Of a stretch of 64,000 bases of DNA, positions 38,601 to 47,599 are shown piece after piece. Within the stretch, counting starts at the first letter, position 1, and the number at the start of each line of letters is the position of its first letter. Location of the stretch: NCBI RefSeq assembly GCF_018320785.1, contig NC_054872.1, positions 23,084,769 through 23,148,768 on the forward strand. Direction: 5' to 3'. Below the pieces are notes generated by a model that did not search any database, was not told the DNA's origin, and saw only the letters and a program-made list of their open reading frames with translations. The position numbers were made by a program, and so were the translations under genes. Source of the DNA: Cheilinus undulatus. Taxonomy: Eukaryota; Chordata; Actinopteri; Labriformes; Labridae.

Positions 38601-41600
38601 ATTTCTGAAAACAAAAACAACTCAATGCTGCTCTTTGTTCTTCTTTTAACAAAGAAATGTCGTCAAGTTCTGATAAAACTGGGGCTTTAGCAGCATCCAC
38701 ACTAATGTCTTCCGCTATAACAGCACCGGCCTCTTGTTGCTGCTTGCTTACGTCATGACTCCACTGCACCTGAAAGTACTGCCCCTCGATGCTGATTGGT
38801 CCTGTCACTTTCTAACTGGGCCCAAACAGTTCAGACGGGAGCTTGGCTAGATGGATTTGCCAGGGAGGAACAAGGAAATGGGCGTATCCATCTGCTTTGC
38901 AAGGTTAGGTATCCGTGCCTTTGGAACTTTAAATCAGTCGCTGCTTTGTCATGTCTCCTTCTCGTCTCACAGTCTGTCAGTCACACATCCATCAGCTGTT
39001 GGCTGTGCATATAGAGGATTAACATGTGTAGCGCAACAGGTTACTGTATACTGCAGTGGTAATCTTAGTAAAGCAAACCCTGTTTGAGCACCATAGAGTC
39101 CACTGTTAGCTCCAAAAAGCAGAGTTATAGCCCCATTTAAACGATCCTTGTTTGTTGTCTGACAGCAGGCAGAGCAGAGACACACACTCGCTCACCAACG
39201 CAACGCACATTAACACACATGCTCCTCTGTGCGTCGTGTCCAACACTGTCAAAGCTCAGATGAGAAAAAAAGGCCACAAAACGATAAAAAAAGCCATTTC
39301 TCTAAATTACTGTAAAAAAAATGTGTTATTAACACAAAGATTTCTTCTGAGTGTTTTAAATATGGACATACTTAAAGAAGATGAGAAATAGTTTGATTTA
39401 ACTGATGCAGCTCTGTTATATATCATTTTTAAATTACTTTCAAAATAATCTAAATGCTTTTATTATTATTGTTGTGATTCTAGCAATGGGAGCATAGTGT
39501 TGTAAATTAAAGATGTGGATGACAATTAAAATAAAAGGTCTGAATTCAAGAGCATTAAACTGTACAGTTTGACTCAGAGCTAGACCAGACAAACTGTGTG
39601 TAAGCATTGATAGCCTATTTAGTACAAGAGGAGTTTACACATTCCTCAGCAGACCTGAATGCTTTGCAATTATGACCTTCAGCCATATAAAGGACATATT
39701 TTCCCCTAGTATTTTTTTTTTCCAAAATTTAAAAAAAAAAAGTGTAAAATCTCGTCTCGCCTCGTGGACCCAAATCTCGTCTTATCTCGTCTTGTGAGAT
39801 AAGCGTCTCATCACACCCCTAGTGATTTGTGATTTTGCCAGAATGAGAAGTTTCCTTGTTTTCACTCTTCTCTTGCCCTACTTAGCACGAGTTTTCAATC
39901 ATTACAGGTGGGTTTTGCTGGTAAATCCAATGGCTGCTGCCCTGGTAACTATTACCTCAGATGAAGCTATAGTATAGCAGCAAGTTGATCAGAACTGCAT
40001 TTCACATTTTCTTTATTAAGATGTGGCCTAGGCCCTCGGCATGAATTTTATTCACCAAGAAGCTTCGCCATTCACACACTTTGGCAGCGTTAGTTTGTAG
40101 AACTCAGGTTACTATCAGAGTTGCATGTCTTCTATCTAATTTTGTCTTGTCGCTCTGATTAGACTGTAATAAATGTGACAGACCGATTGTTCATCCATCA
40201 TCTTCCAAGATTTTTTTTGAAAGGACCAAATGCTCTGTATAGGATGTTTCCCAAATTAATGTAAAATATATCCATGCAGTGGATATATGAAAGGGTTTAT
40301 CTGTCGTGTCAGGTAAAGAAAAACTTCTTTCAATATGTATCAGTCTTTGGCATTAAATCCAGCCTTCCCAAGAGTAAACGGCAAACTTGCTTTGTCTAGC
40401 ATGACAGCTCTGTCATGGCAGCAGTGACAAGAAATAGACTGTTATATCCATAAAAATGAAGAAGGTCCATGACCTTGAAACTTAAAACATATGCACAACG
40501 TATGAATCATTCTTTAAATTAATGTGGACATTAATTGCATAAATTCCTCATTTAAGACCTTTAAATGGAGGTAAGAGTTCTAGAGACTCATAAGAACTGA
40601 CTTTAAGTACATGATCTTGTCAAGATATTAAATGAGAACTACAGTGCAGTGCTAGCCAAAAGTAATTAGCAAAAGCTAGGAAAAGAACCGCCATTATTGC
40701 TCTCCAACACACATTTTAAGACTAAATATTATCAAATAAGAATAATAACAATTTATAAACAAAATTATTGAGCACAAGTTAGAATATCAAGTTACTCCAT
40801 CACTACTGTCAAAGTCAAGCTGCTAGCTACTTAGCTATTTTGCTAGGTATTTAGCCTGTTTTTAACTTTTAGGAGTCACAATACTGAGCCAATATTTGTC
40901 ATGATAAAACCATTTTAAAAATAAAATCACATCCAAAAATGGAGTCTGACATAGTTCAAAATATGATAACATATATCTGCTGAACACACTGGTAGATAAC
41001 AGACTACCAAATACAGCTAATACCTGGATAGCAAAATAGTGCCAAACAAAGAGGCTTTTTGTGTGAAAAATAAAATGCTTCAAAAAACTTTGATAGAGCA
41101 TAAGTTTGAGCCAGCATTGTGTTTTGTCCCATTTTACCAAAAACTTGCTAAGTTACATGGAAGTAGTGTCCCCATGTGCTACACTGTATAGCCTAGCTTC
41201 TCCTGAATGACCAGCCAGTCTTCTTAAAGGGGCAACTCTCACTAAAATCACTGGAAGCTAATGTCACTACTACAGCCAAGTACCTCATACGACCAAACTT
41301 CAAAATACAGAAAAATCCCTTTAAGTCCAATATCAGAAATATGAATCAAAGGGATAAAAATGGCATGAGTATGGCTTTAAGTTTTTTCTTTTGTGTTTCA
41401 GTCTATTTTTTTTTAACTAAATGGAGCAAATATGTCATCGAGATGTTAGGCCACTGAAATAACGTCACATTACGGCCCTCCCAATCCTCTATGACTTTAC
41501 AGGCTGGACCATGGTGACCAGTTCTTGAACCTGTGCACTGTGAAACAGTCCACCACAGCCTCAGCCAAGCCTCCTGCAGCTAGCCCTTTCCACTTCACAC

Positions 41601-44600
41601 TGAGTGTGTGTGCAGCTGGCTTATCACTGAGGATCAGCTATGACAGCCAAACCTGCCCATAAAGTACCCACACTCTGCTCTGCCACAGCTCACACAGGTT
41701 ACAGTCTTCACTTCAAACCAGGTCCGGTAAATCCTCTCCTTTTCCTCTGCTTAGATTCAGAAGATCTCCTCCAATCTTCTCAAAATTCATCTTAAACAGA
41801 GCTTGAAGACTAAGCCTCCCTCTTGTTTTCCTTATAAAATCATAGCTGGTGTTGCTGGTCTTCAATCCACTGATTGCTTTCCGCATTTCTTAATAGGAAA
41901 GTTTTCATTGCAGAAAAAGCAGAATGAGGGATCTAGTGTGTCTGTAATGATGCTGAGGCCAAACGCTGAAACACTCATCCAGCCTCAGTCTGCCATGATA
42001 CAACAAATAGTCTATTCACAGTTATGAACTGGTCACAGGACTTACAACAGCAGCTGCATGTGTCACTGTGCCATGCCTCTCTGTCCATTTTTCTGCTCTG
42101 TTACTGAAATACATTTGCTCACAGATCCGAGGAGTGGACATGATGGGACTCATACGTCTGATAAGATATTTAAAAACAACCTGTTATCACTACCAGGAAC
42201 TATGTCACTCTTGCTCCATGAGCCAGACTCATGATACTGTGATCAAACAAAGGTGTGGGTTAGGTACACTCCTCACTTTATACCAGCTGTGTTTCATATG
42301 GAGGTCTACTTTTATATCCAGGAATAGTTTTGTTTATGAAATGACTCACTTAATCTGGACTATGAATTTAGATCAAGGGACAAAGCTATGACTGAAGGTA
42401 AAACACTGAAGGGGAGCATCAATCATTAAACTAGCTAATGTGTGTTCAGACTGCAAAATGTGACCAGACCTGTTGCCCACAGACATGCAAACATATTTAT
42501 GAAACCAGACCTAAAAAAATCTGCTGATATGACATATATTAAGAGACAAGGTTTAGAGTCCAATACTTTACTATTAAGTGTATTTTCAGTAGAATAATTT
42601 TATGTTTTTCAAATCTTAGAGTTGGAAAATGTCATCTGTCATAAAAAACACCACCAACTGCTTAAAGTTGTTGTTATGCAATCAGAACATTTCTAATAAT
42701 CACTGTTCTTGTAAGACGCCAGCATCATGCACTATTTTTGTGCAATCTGACTAAGAAATTCTCAATTGCCGGTTCAGTAAAATATTTTCTAAAAAACTGA
42801 TGTTAAGTTGGAAAAAGACAATGTTTCTGTATATCAACAAGTGCTGAATAATACTAGAAAAATGGCATTGTGTTATGTTTTCTTTCTGATACATTTATTA
42901 TGATATGGAACAATAGATTAGATCAAAATGAATCCAGTGAGATCATGTAGATTTAAATATAGGGAAATAACATTTGAATCACCCCTCCCTGAGCTGCAAC
43001 CTTAACATGGAGGGGTTCCCAAGGCAAACAGGTCCTAGGTGAGGGACCAGACGAAGTGCGGCTCAAAAACCTTGTATGGCAGAACGGCAGGACAGAATCC
43101 AATCTCCCTTGCCCGGACGTGGGTCACCGGGGCCCCCTCCAGGAGCCAGGCCTAGGAGTGGATCTCGATAGTGAGCGCCTGGTGGCTGGGCCTGCACCCA
43201 TCGGACCTGGCCAAGCACAGCCCAAAGAGGCAACGTGGGCTCCCCCTCCCATGGGCTTACCACCCGTGCAGGGTCAGATGCGATGTGAGCTGGGTGGCGG
43301 CTGAAGGTGGCGGCCAAAAGCGGGGACCTTGGCGGTCCTATCCTTGGCTGCAGAAGCTGGCTCTGGGGACGTGGAACGTCGCCTCTCCGGTGGGGAGGGT
43401 TGAGGTTGAGCAGTACCAGCTAGATATAGTTGGTCTCACCTCAACGCACAGCTTGGGCTCTGGAACCAATCCTCTTGGAGAGGGGTTGGACTCTTCCACT
43501 CTGGAGTTGCCCTTGGTGAGAGGCACCGAGCAGGTGTGGGCATACTGATTGCCCCCGGGCTGGCAGCCTGTACATTGGGGTTTACCCCAGTGAACAAGAG
43601 GGTAGCCTCCTTCCGCCTTCGGGTGGTGGGACGGGTCCTGACTGTTGTTTGTGTGTATGCACCGAACAGCAGCGCAGAGTACCCACCCTTTTTGGAGTCG
43701 CTGGAGGGGGTGCTGAAGAGCGCTCCTTCTGGGGACTCCCTCGTTCTGCTGGGAGACTTCAATGCTCACGTGGGCAATGACAGTGAGACCTGGAAGGGGG
43801 TGACTGGGAGAAACGCCCCCCCCTGATGTGAACCCGGGTGGTGTTGCTGGACTTTTGTACTTGCCATAGGTTGTCCATAACGAACACCATGTTCAGGCAT
43901 AAGGGTGTCCACATGTGCACTTGGCACCTAGACACCCTAGGTCGCAGTTCAATGATCGACTTTGTAGTTGTATCATCGAACTTGCGGTCACATGTCCTGG
44001 ACACTCGGGTAAAGAGAGGGGCCGGAGCTCAACCGATCACCACCTGGTGGTGAGTTGGCTCCACTGGTGGGGGAGGATGCCAGTCAGACCTGGCAGGCCC
44101 AAATGTATTGTGAGGGTTAGCTAGGAACGTCTGGTGGAGTCCCCTATCAGAAGGTACTTCAACTCTCACCTCTGAGAGAGCTTCAACCACGTTCCAGGGG
44201 AGGCGGGGGACATTGAGTCCGAGTGGGCCACGTTCTGTGCCTCTATTGTTGAGGCAGCTGTGGCCGTATGGTGGTCGGTGCCTGTCGTGGCGGTAACCCC
44301 CAAACCCGCTGGTGGACACCGGCAGTGAGGGATGCCGTCAAGCTGAAGAAGGAGTCTTATTGGGCCTTTTTGGCCTGTGGGACTCCAGAGGCATGCTGAC
44401 AGGTACCGGCAGGCCAAGCGGTTTGCGGCTTCAGAGGTTGCTAAGGCAAAAACTCGGACATGGGAGGAGTTTGGAGAACGCCTTGGGATCCCCCGAGAAG
44501 AGCTGGACGAAGTGGCCACGGAGAGGAAAGTCTGGGCTTCCCTGCTTAGGCTGCTTCCCCCGCAACCCAACCTCGGATAAGCGGAGGAAGATGGATGGAT

Positions 44601-46993
44601 GGATGAACATTTGAATCATACAGTCTTAAGTAAAGTTTTATACCCCTAAGTCTGTTTTGACTTAAGCCAGCATGATAAGAGAAAAAAAAGCATTTGCAAT
44701 AACATTGTTAAATATTGTTGAAAGGTTATGGCATGCGATAAATGCACTACTGATAACAAACAGTAACCAGTATTAGCCTTAGCTATAGCTGCTAACAAGG
44801 TGTTTCTCCCTAATACAAATGGCATGAGATCATAGCCTTCAGTTACCAGGCAAACTGTACGTTACAGAGTGAGAACGTTTTTCTTGTTCTGACCACTCAA
44901 TTATGAAAAATATAATTAATTTAAAAACCAAAAAATCTGACATCCCTATGACTGCACAACCAGACCTCAAAACCCCATTTTGATGAGTTTCTCACTTCAT
45001 GATTATCTGCCCAACTGAGTTTTCTAAAAAATAAATACAACTGCATGAGCACTGATGTGATTTGAGGAGTGTACGAGACAATTTGATTACGTATGCTGTG
45101 AACTGCATATTCATGGTAATACATGGTCACATAGAAAGCATTCTCAGGTACCTCTTGTGATGCCAGGAGATGCCCCAGGGTGCCTCAGCACCCCCGTTAA
45201 GAAAGGTTGGACAAACTGATTTTTCTTTTGTCTTGGCTTTGAGGGGAAGTACCAGAGATTTTAAAGAGCCAAAAAACAGGATCAGCAGAGCCAGCAGGGG
45301 AAGCACAGTGCTCTGTGTGTGTCCTATTGTGTGTGCATGAGGAACTTTGGCTGTGCTGTGCTCTCTTGTGCTACTGCAATGCTCAAACTACCTTTGAATT
45401 GACACAGGGACACCAAACATCACATCGTCAGCATGTTAATATGAATGTCTCAAGGCATAATGAGGGCAGAGCTTTATTATAGTGCTGTCAGAGTATGCAC
45501 TATAAAAGCCTTTTGTGGGGTGCATAAGTAAACATGCAAGCCAGGGGAGCCTGTCCTGAAATTCTCTGGAAAGTCTCAGGAGTGCTGTGGTGAAAAAGGC
45601 TCAAGACTGTGCTGAGCTAAAAAGCTAATATGCCACCAAAGGAAACAGACTGCCCTCATAATGGCTCTAAATGAGCATTCACCATGCACATATTTCATGT
45701 TTCATGTATATTATCCAGGAGTTTTAGGCAAATTTCAATCAAAAACAAAAATGTAGAAGAAATGTCACTTAAGTGCATATTCACAAAATGTAGCTACCAA
45801 GATATTTTAGTCTTTAGAGAACTACACTATCATCCATTAAGCCTAGCTACTAGCATTGCTTTTAAAACTCTTCAGACCTCTGTTTACTTCACTGGATAGA
45901 AAGCGAAAAATTAAGAGATGGACATCAAGCACCATGTGTCCCAACCTTGAACTTTTCTCCTAGAGCAGCAGCTTCTCAAAGACAGGGGCCTCAGGGACAG
46001 CCACCCTGAGAACTCTCCGTTTACTGACACCAGCTAAAGAGCCAACTGGCAGCCTCAGCATACAGCTGTGCCAAGGACACGCACAATCAAAGACACAGTT
46101 CACAAAACAGGGAGGAGAGGAGACAAACTTTAAATCTCCAGAGGTGATAACTGCTACTTTTTAATGATTCAGAACGATGAGTTGCATTTACTTCCAAAAA
46201 AATCAACAAAGCTCAGTTTATCCCACCCAGATGGAAAGCACTATTCAGAGGCGTATGTTGCCCGTAGTTCAGTGGGGGGCCAAAATTCCTGGCATTGGTG
46301 CCATTCTTTAACCAACTGAGCCTCTATTCATCCACAAATATGGTTCTTTACATACAGTAGGTCAGTGGGTGCAGCATGTCAACAACACTGACAGTCAGAG
46401 CGCTGCAACTCCCTGACAGGATGGATGAGCAGGGCATGATAATGTTACGGGCTTAGTGGGTTGATCACTCCCTCAGCTCAGCAAAAATGACTCATGCCTT
46501 CAGTCCTAAAAAGCAAAACAGAATCCTGAAAAATACAGGGCTAAACTGTGCATGTAGCAGTAGTGTGCACTGGGAAGGCTGCTCATGTGTTGCTGTCTTT
46601 GTTTGGCTGTGCATGCTGCAGTGGTGTAGTGCCAGTTTGCAGGGAGGGAGGGCTCAGTGCATGATCATTAACCTGCTGCCACACATGCTCACAACACCCA
46701 CTGCTCCCAGTAAGTGTGTCATGTCCTAATTGTCACAAAAAAAACTGAGAATTATAACTAACTACAGGAAGATTTATATTTTAAGTCAGAATGGTGTTCA
46801 TTCATAAACTCACATTCGGGGATCACTTTGCAGATGATGATGAAAATTGTGCCCCACATAGGATCCGCTGCAAACCGCGGTACAGCGAGGATCCTCAGCC
46901 GACCTACCTGAGCTGTTCACCGGTGACGAGCACCTCAGCCAGCCTCTCCAGCTCCGCTGCTTTCTTCTGCATGGTGTTCCCGATCCCATCCAT
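9081..46993 (-). CDS. deptor: deptor, DEP domain-containing mTOR-interacting protein (8 exons, last exon missing)
   Basis: Exons joined on the minus strand: 46993-46908, 36888-36710, 35929-35806, 21347-21169, 14620-14438, 13447-13310, 9498-9428, 9185-9081. Together they make 1065 nt (355 codons) with every phase matching. The order is a short N-terminal segment, DEP1, DEP2, a serine-rich linker with a beta-TrCP degron, and a PDZ domain, as in human DEPTOR (409 aa). From family knowledge, DEPTOR binds mTOR through its PDZ/linker region, inhibits mTORC1 and mTORC2, and is degraded by SCF-beta-TrCP when nutrients or serum activate mTOR. The start ATG at 46993 precedes a segment ending in [11 protein letters not shown], close to human. 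The final PDZ exon (about 42 codons in human) was not found between 1 and 9080 and probably lies outside. Identity is strong because all eight exons match the family in order and phase. Confidence 0.96.
9428..9498 (-). CDS. deptor: deptor coding exon 7 (linker into PDZ)
   Basis: 71 nt, too short for an ORF scan. It lies between CTCCTCAG and GTAAGA, reads (V)[16 protein letters not shown] then FLKKTFT, and ends in phase 0. Human has VLKRPVTSEELLTPGAP and a matching KTFT at the PDZ start. Only a 242-nt intron separates it from exon 8. Confidence 0.93.
9499..13309 (-). other. deptor intron 6
   Basis: A 3.8 kb intron. At about 10090-10340 it holds a degraded repeat ending GCCGCGCCATGTAATGGAAAAG, typical of a fish MITE terminus. 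At 10556-11000 it holds a hAT-like repeat beginning CAGTGGTTCTCAAATGG. Around 12500-12700 (GCCTTAAGCCCAAAACACACC...) there is another probable old repeat. No coding was seen. Confidence 0.5.
10556..11000 (+). repeat. hAT-like repeat with degenerate TTTTGCCCACTT array
   Basis: CAGTGGTTCTCAAATGG at the left is the classical terminus of Charlie-type hAT repeats. The GTGTGCCTTGAGGCAAGTC motif recurs towards the right as GGTGTGCCTTGGGCGAC. Between them, 10688-10845 is an imperfect array of units like TTTTGCCCACTT and TTTTGCCATG. The right terminus is not clear. Confidence 0.45.
13310..13447 (-). CDS. deptor: deptor coding exon 6 (beta-TrCP degron)
   Basis: 138 nt, phase 1 to phase 1, donor GTAGGT. 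It reads (V)[18 protein letters not shown], then [18 protein letters not shown], then PPVLCNPKS. The SSGYYS segment corresponds to the human SSGYFS degron that SCF-beta-TrCP recognises after phosphorylation, so post-translational control is expected to be conserved. The residue after Gly-Tyr is Tyr here and Phe in human. Confidence 0.95.
13448..14437 (-). other. deptor intron 5
   Basis: A 990-base AT-rich intron with normal donor (GTATTT) and acceptor (GTGTCAG). No repeat or RNA gene was recognised. Confidence 0.6.
14438..14620 (-). CDS. deptor: deptor coding exon 5 (end of DEP2, basic linker)
   Basis: 183 nt from a TCTCTAG acceptor to a GTATTT donor. It encodes (V)[33 protein letters not shown], then [12 protein letters not shown] and NTSFLS. 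The NFRRRRRL basic stretch and [11 protein letters not shown] are hallmarks of DEPTOR after DEP2. Entry and exit are both phase 1, consistent with both neighbouring exons. Confidence 0.95.
15269..16385 (+). mobile_element. Long copy of a RecQ-fragment-bearing repeat (copy C)
   Basis: The left end (TAACCTTGATAAGG...) matches, with decay, TAACCTTGCAAAGCAGATGG of the copies at 37.5, 38.9 and 51.1 kb. The right end (GTGAAACAGTCAATGTGGCGTGTCTGG) matches their GTGTGAAACAAATCCATCTGGCGTGTCAGG. Inside, 15460-15605 is a decayed RecQ-like helicase segment, and 16220-16320 matches the tail block of the 38.3 kb copy (GACAGA..TTCACCCAATC...ATTTCAAAGG). It lies in deptor intron 4. Confidence 0.6.
15460..15605 (+). 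pseudogene. RecQ-like helicase fragment (motif 0 and Walker A region)
   Basis: The first frame reads [19 protein letters not shown] then [10 protein letters not shown]. After a frameshift the next frame reads [15 protein letters not shown]. This lines up with the family pattern in which an EEQ...LKAFL motif-0 block leads into LLPTGxGKSLxYQL, the Walker A motif of RecQ helicases. The GxGK residues have been lost (KLIT). It is clearly not functional and appears to be cargo of the surrounding repeat. The match is by eye, without a database search. Confidence 0.6.
18780..18902 (+). repeat. Possible LINE 3' tail
   Basis: GGCGTTACACAAATAAAGATTGATTGAT has the form of the end of fish LINE/L2-type elements (a short conserved end, then an ATTG-type short repeat). 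No coding portion is left, so the assignment is weak. Confidence 0.35.
19757..19915 (+). mobile_element. tRNA-derived SINE
   Basis: The head TAGCTCAGTGAGTAGAG resembles a tRNA D-arm/A-box. GGATTGATACC is a decayed B-box. The body includes CCCATACACAGAGGCTGCAGTC and ends TGCATGTCTTCCCCTCACTC, a layout seen in many percomorph tRNA-SINEs. A poly-C run follows. The copy at 26668-26774 shares the same body. Confidence 0.6.
20648..20673. repeat. (TA)n microsatellite
   Basis: About 13 uninterrupted AT/TA dinucleotides. It produces runs of Tyr/Ile in both strands' open frames, which are not genes. Confidence 0.9.
21169..21347 (-). CDS. deptor: deptor coding exon 4 (DEP domain 2)
   Basis: 179 nt after a TTGCAG acceptor, ending at a GTAAGG donor. 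It reads (K)[53 protein letters not shown] plus one base, which is the second DEP domain core. Its length, entry phase and exit phase are the same as exon 2, which carries DEP1. It follows a 14.5 kb intron, the longest in the gene. Confidence 0.95.
21468..22476. mobile_element. Non-autonomous DNA transposon flanked by TA
   Basis: The left end CACAGACCCCAATTCTGAAA and the inverted right end CAAACCCCAATACCAAAAAA are matching terminal repeats that continue into similar ...CAGTGATTTGCAAA / ...CAGTGATTTTCAAA sequence. TA dinucleotides abut both ends (21466-21467, 22477-22478), as for Tc1/mariner-type insertion. No transposase remains. A second element (21774-22194) is inserted inside it. Confidence 0.75.
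21774..22194. mobile_element. hAT-type MITE with perfect 8-bp target duplication
   Basis: The 421-base element starts TAGGGATGTTCCGATACC and ends, inverted, CAGGGTTGTTCCGATTCTG. TTTTGAAT is repeated exactly on both sides (21766-21773 and 22195-22202), the 8-bp duplication expected of hAT insertion. The inside is full of GGTATCGG-type inverted repeats and has no coding capacity. Confidence 0.88.
26668..26774 (+). mobile_element. tRNA-derived SINE (second copy)
   Basis: GGGCACTGGTAGCCTAGTTG is the tRNA-like head, followed by CACCCCATGCACAGAGGCTT and a decayed B-box (GTTTAAATCC). It shares its body with the SINE at 19757-19915 but is truncated sooner. Confidence 0.6.
28519..29472 (-). mobile_element. 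Tc1-like transposon, internally truncated
   Basis: TA borders (28517-28518 and 29473-29474) flank inverted ends CACTACCACTCAAAAGGTTG and CACTACTGCTCAAAAGTTTG. The transposase remnant on the minus strand runs from about 29310 to 28734: [20 protein letters not shown], then [11 protein letters not shown], then [13 protein letters not shown]. All three catalytic acidic positions survive, but the N-terminal DNA-binding domain is absent, the GGG-containing region between the Asp motifs is shortened, and the frame is broken near 29080. Confidence 0.88.
30580..30935 (+). repeat. Old interspersed repeat starting CCATAGACTGTATGT
   Basis: The start CCATAGACTGTATGTAAAC and the downstream GCCAGCCCCATGTGGATACT ... 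TTTTTCTGCACTTC blocks are familiar from a widespread teleost repeat. The ends are not sharp, so boundaries are approximate. Confidence 0.4.
33323..33807. mobile_element. MITE with ~55-bp inverted ends and TTAA borders
   Basis: TTAA occurs on both sides (33319-33322, 33808-33811). The ends AGGGATACTTCAACATTTTG and AGGAATACTTCAACATTTTG (inverted right) stay alike for about 55 bases, through GGCAAATTC.TCCATTGCCATAAT.CCTATAG. The TTAA target and ends fit Kolobok- or piggyBac-like elements. No transposase is present. The 70-residue frame at 33340 is only the terminal repeat. Confidence 0.88.
35806..35929 (-). CDS. deptor: deptor coding exon 3 (end of DEP1, inter-DEP linker)
   Basis: 124 nt between an AG acceptor at 35931-35930 and a GTATGA donor. 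It reads (V)[18 protein letters not shown], then [12 protein letters not shown] and [10 protein letters not shown], ending in phase 2 so that AA|G gives Lys. It completes DEP1 and starts the short linker to DEP2. Only a few residues differ from human. Confidence 0.96.
35930..36709 (-). other. deptor intron 2
   Basis: A 780-base intron with donor GTAAGC and acceptor TGTCAG. AT-rich; no repeat recognised. Confidence 0.6.
36710..36888 (-). CDS. deptor: deptor coding exon 2 (DEP domain 1)
   Basis: 179 nt, entered in phase 2 after CCACCAG and left in phase 1 at a GTAAGC donor. It encodes [16 protein letters not shown], then [20 protein letters not shown], and ends with QSIIHH plus one base. This is the core of the first DEP domain, nearly identical to human, including the basic KDRRHH patch. 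The split codon G|TG gives Val at the exon 3 join. Confidence 0.96.
37908..39821. mobile_element. hAT element with 8-bp target duplication
   Basis: The ends TAGGGGTGTGACGAGA and, inverted, TAGGGGTGTGATGAGA differ at one of 16 positions. The flanking octamers GTGATTAG (37900-37907) and GTGATTTG (39822-39829) differ at one base, as expected for an aged hAT duplication. The subterminal regions are rich in CGAGATCTCG/CTCGTCTCG words. No intact transposase was found. The 582-base sequence at 38325-38906 is a different repeat carried inside. Confidence 0.85.
38325..38906 (-). mobile_element. RecQ-fragment repeat, short copy inside the hAT (copy E)
   Basis: On the minus strand it begins TAACCTTGCAAAGCAGATGG and ends CCATCTGGCGTGTCAGATTA. 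The minus-strand frame (38808-38599) reads [20 protein letters not shown] then LKEEQRAAL before breaking off, so the RecQ-like part stops just after motif 0. Both termini carry AGATGGAT...ATCCATCT hairpins; the one at 38337-38367 has a perfect 10-bp stem. It is better preserved than the other copies. Confidence 0.65.
42982..44605 (+). mobile_element. RTE-clade (Rex3-like) LINE, internally deleted, with target duplication
   Basis: AACATTTGAATCA is repeated exactly on both sides (42969-42981, 44606-44618), a 13-bp target-site duplication. The 5' end is GC-rich untranslated sequence. From about 43365 an endonuclease (EEP fold) follows: [10 protein letters not shown], then [37 protein letters not shown] and TDHHLVVSW (approximate frames, broken by frameshifts). 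At about 44475 the frame passes from TWEEFGE, normally ahead of the reverse transcriptase, straight into [13 protein letters not shown]...LLRLLPPQP, the extreme C terminus. The reverse transcriptase domain is gone. The 3' end is GATAAGCGGAGGAAGATGGATGGATG. The clade call rests on protein motifs and the GATG tail. Confidence 0.85.
46908..46993 (-). CDS. deptor: deptor coding exon 1 (start codon)
   Basis: 86 nt from ATG (complement of 46991-46993) to a GTAGGT donor, ending in phase 2. It begins [20 protein letters not shown] and ends LVTGEQL plus two bases. The last AG is completed to AGG (Arg) by the first base of exon 2. The N terminus is about ten residues shorter than in human, which has a Ser/Gly-rich start. 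The [15 protein letters not shown] part is the conserved lead-in to DEP1. Confidence 0.92.
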
Positions 46994-47599
46994 CTCCCTG
47001 CTAACACACACAATCACAAACACACACGGGGTGGGTTTTGTTGCCAAACAGCTTCGCACAATGACATTCTGTATTCAGAAAATGCACCAGTCCTGCATAT
47101 TTCTAAATGAGTTGCTGTGCAGCAAAGTGTGCAACACAAGTGCACAGAAAGAGGAATGAATGGCGTGAAATACAAAGACATGCAGGGATCCACGCGGTGC
47201 TGATTTCACAGAATAAACAAAGGACTGACACCTCTTTATTTCTACGTACCCTTCAAGCACCATGGAGAGCGAGAAAAGTTGATCAATAATCCCTTTGGTG
47301 AATGAAAATTCAGATTATTCCATCTCAGGAAACATGCAATACTGCAGGCAGAAGTCACAGCCCAGTCACAGTGAGCCAAAATCTCCAAAAGCACTCCACT
47401 TCTATATCCACAAAACCTCCAACACACATTTAAGCAGACATGAAATAATCCTGTTAGAGCTCCCTTGTTTCGTTCGCCTCTGTCTGGATGAACGCATGTA
47501 AATACAGCAGTGTGTCCGCGCGTTGTCCCTGTTTGTTTGTCACTGACACACACCTCATAGACTGGATGAGTGCACGTTGTCCTCCACGGTGCTGCCAGA

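Larger units (their letters stand above)
37529..40315 (+). mobile_element. RecQ-fragment repeat split by a hAT element (copy B/D)
   Basis: The left end TTACCTTGCAAAGCAGATGG (37528-37547) and right end TCTGTCGTGTCAGGTA (40300-40315) match the family termini. The left half contains GCAGTTTTATCAGAACTGGA, the same block as in copy C. The right half resumes after the hAT with GTTTTCACTCTTCTCTTGCCCTACTTAGCACGAGTTTTCAA, aligned by eye to the Walker A region of copy C. Removing the hAT leaves about 865 bases. Confidence 0.55.
36889..46907 (-). other. deptor intron 1
   Basis: A 10 kb intron holding the hAT-split RecQ-fragment repeat (37529-40315) and the internally deleted RTE LINE (42982-44605). Around 45150-45215 (CACCCCCGTTAAGAAAGGTTGG) there is a likely hAT terminus. 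The stretches 36.9-37.5, 40.3-42.9 and 44.6-46.9 kb otherwise show nothing recognisable. Confidence 0.5.

Noticed and set aside
46260..46330. Possible SINE head on the minus strand (GGCTCAGTTGGTTAAAG)
   Set aside because: It resembles a tRNA A-box region, but no B-box or SINE body follows; too short to call.
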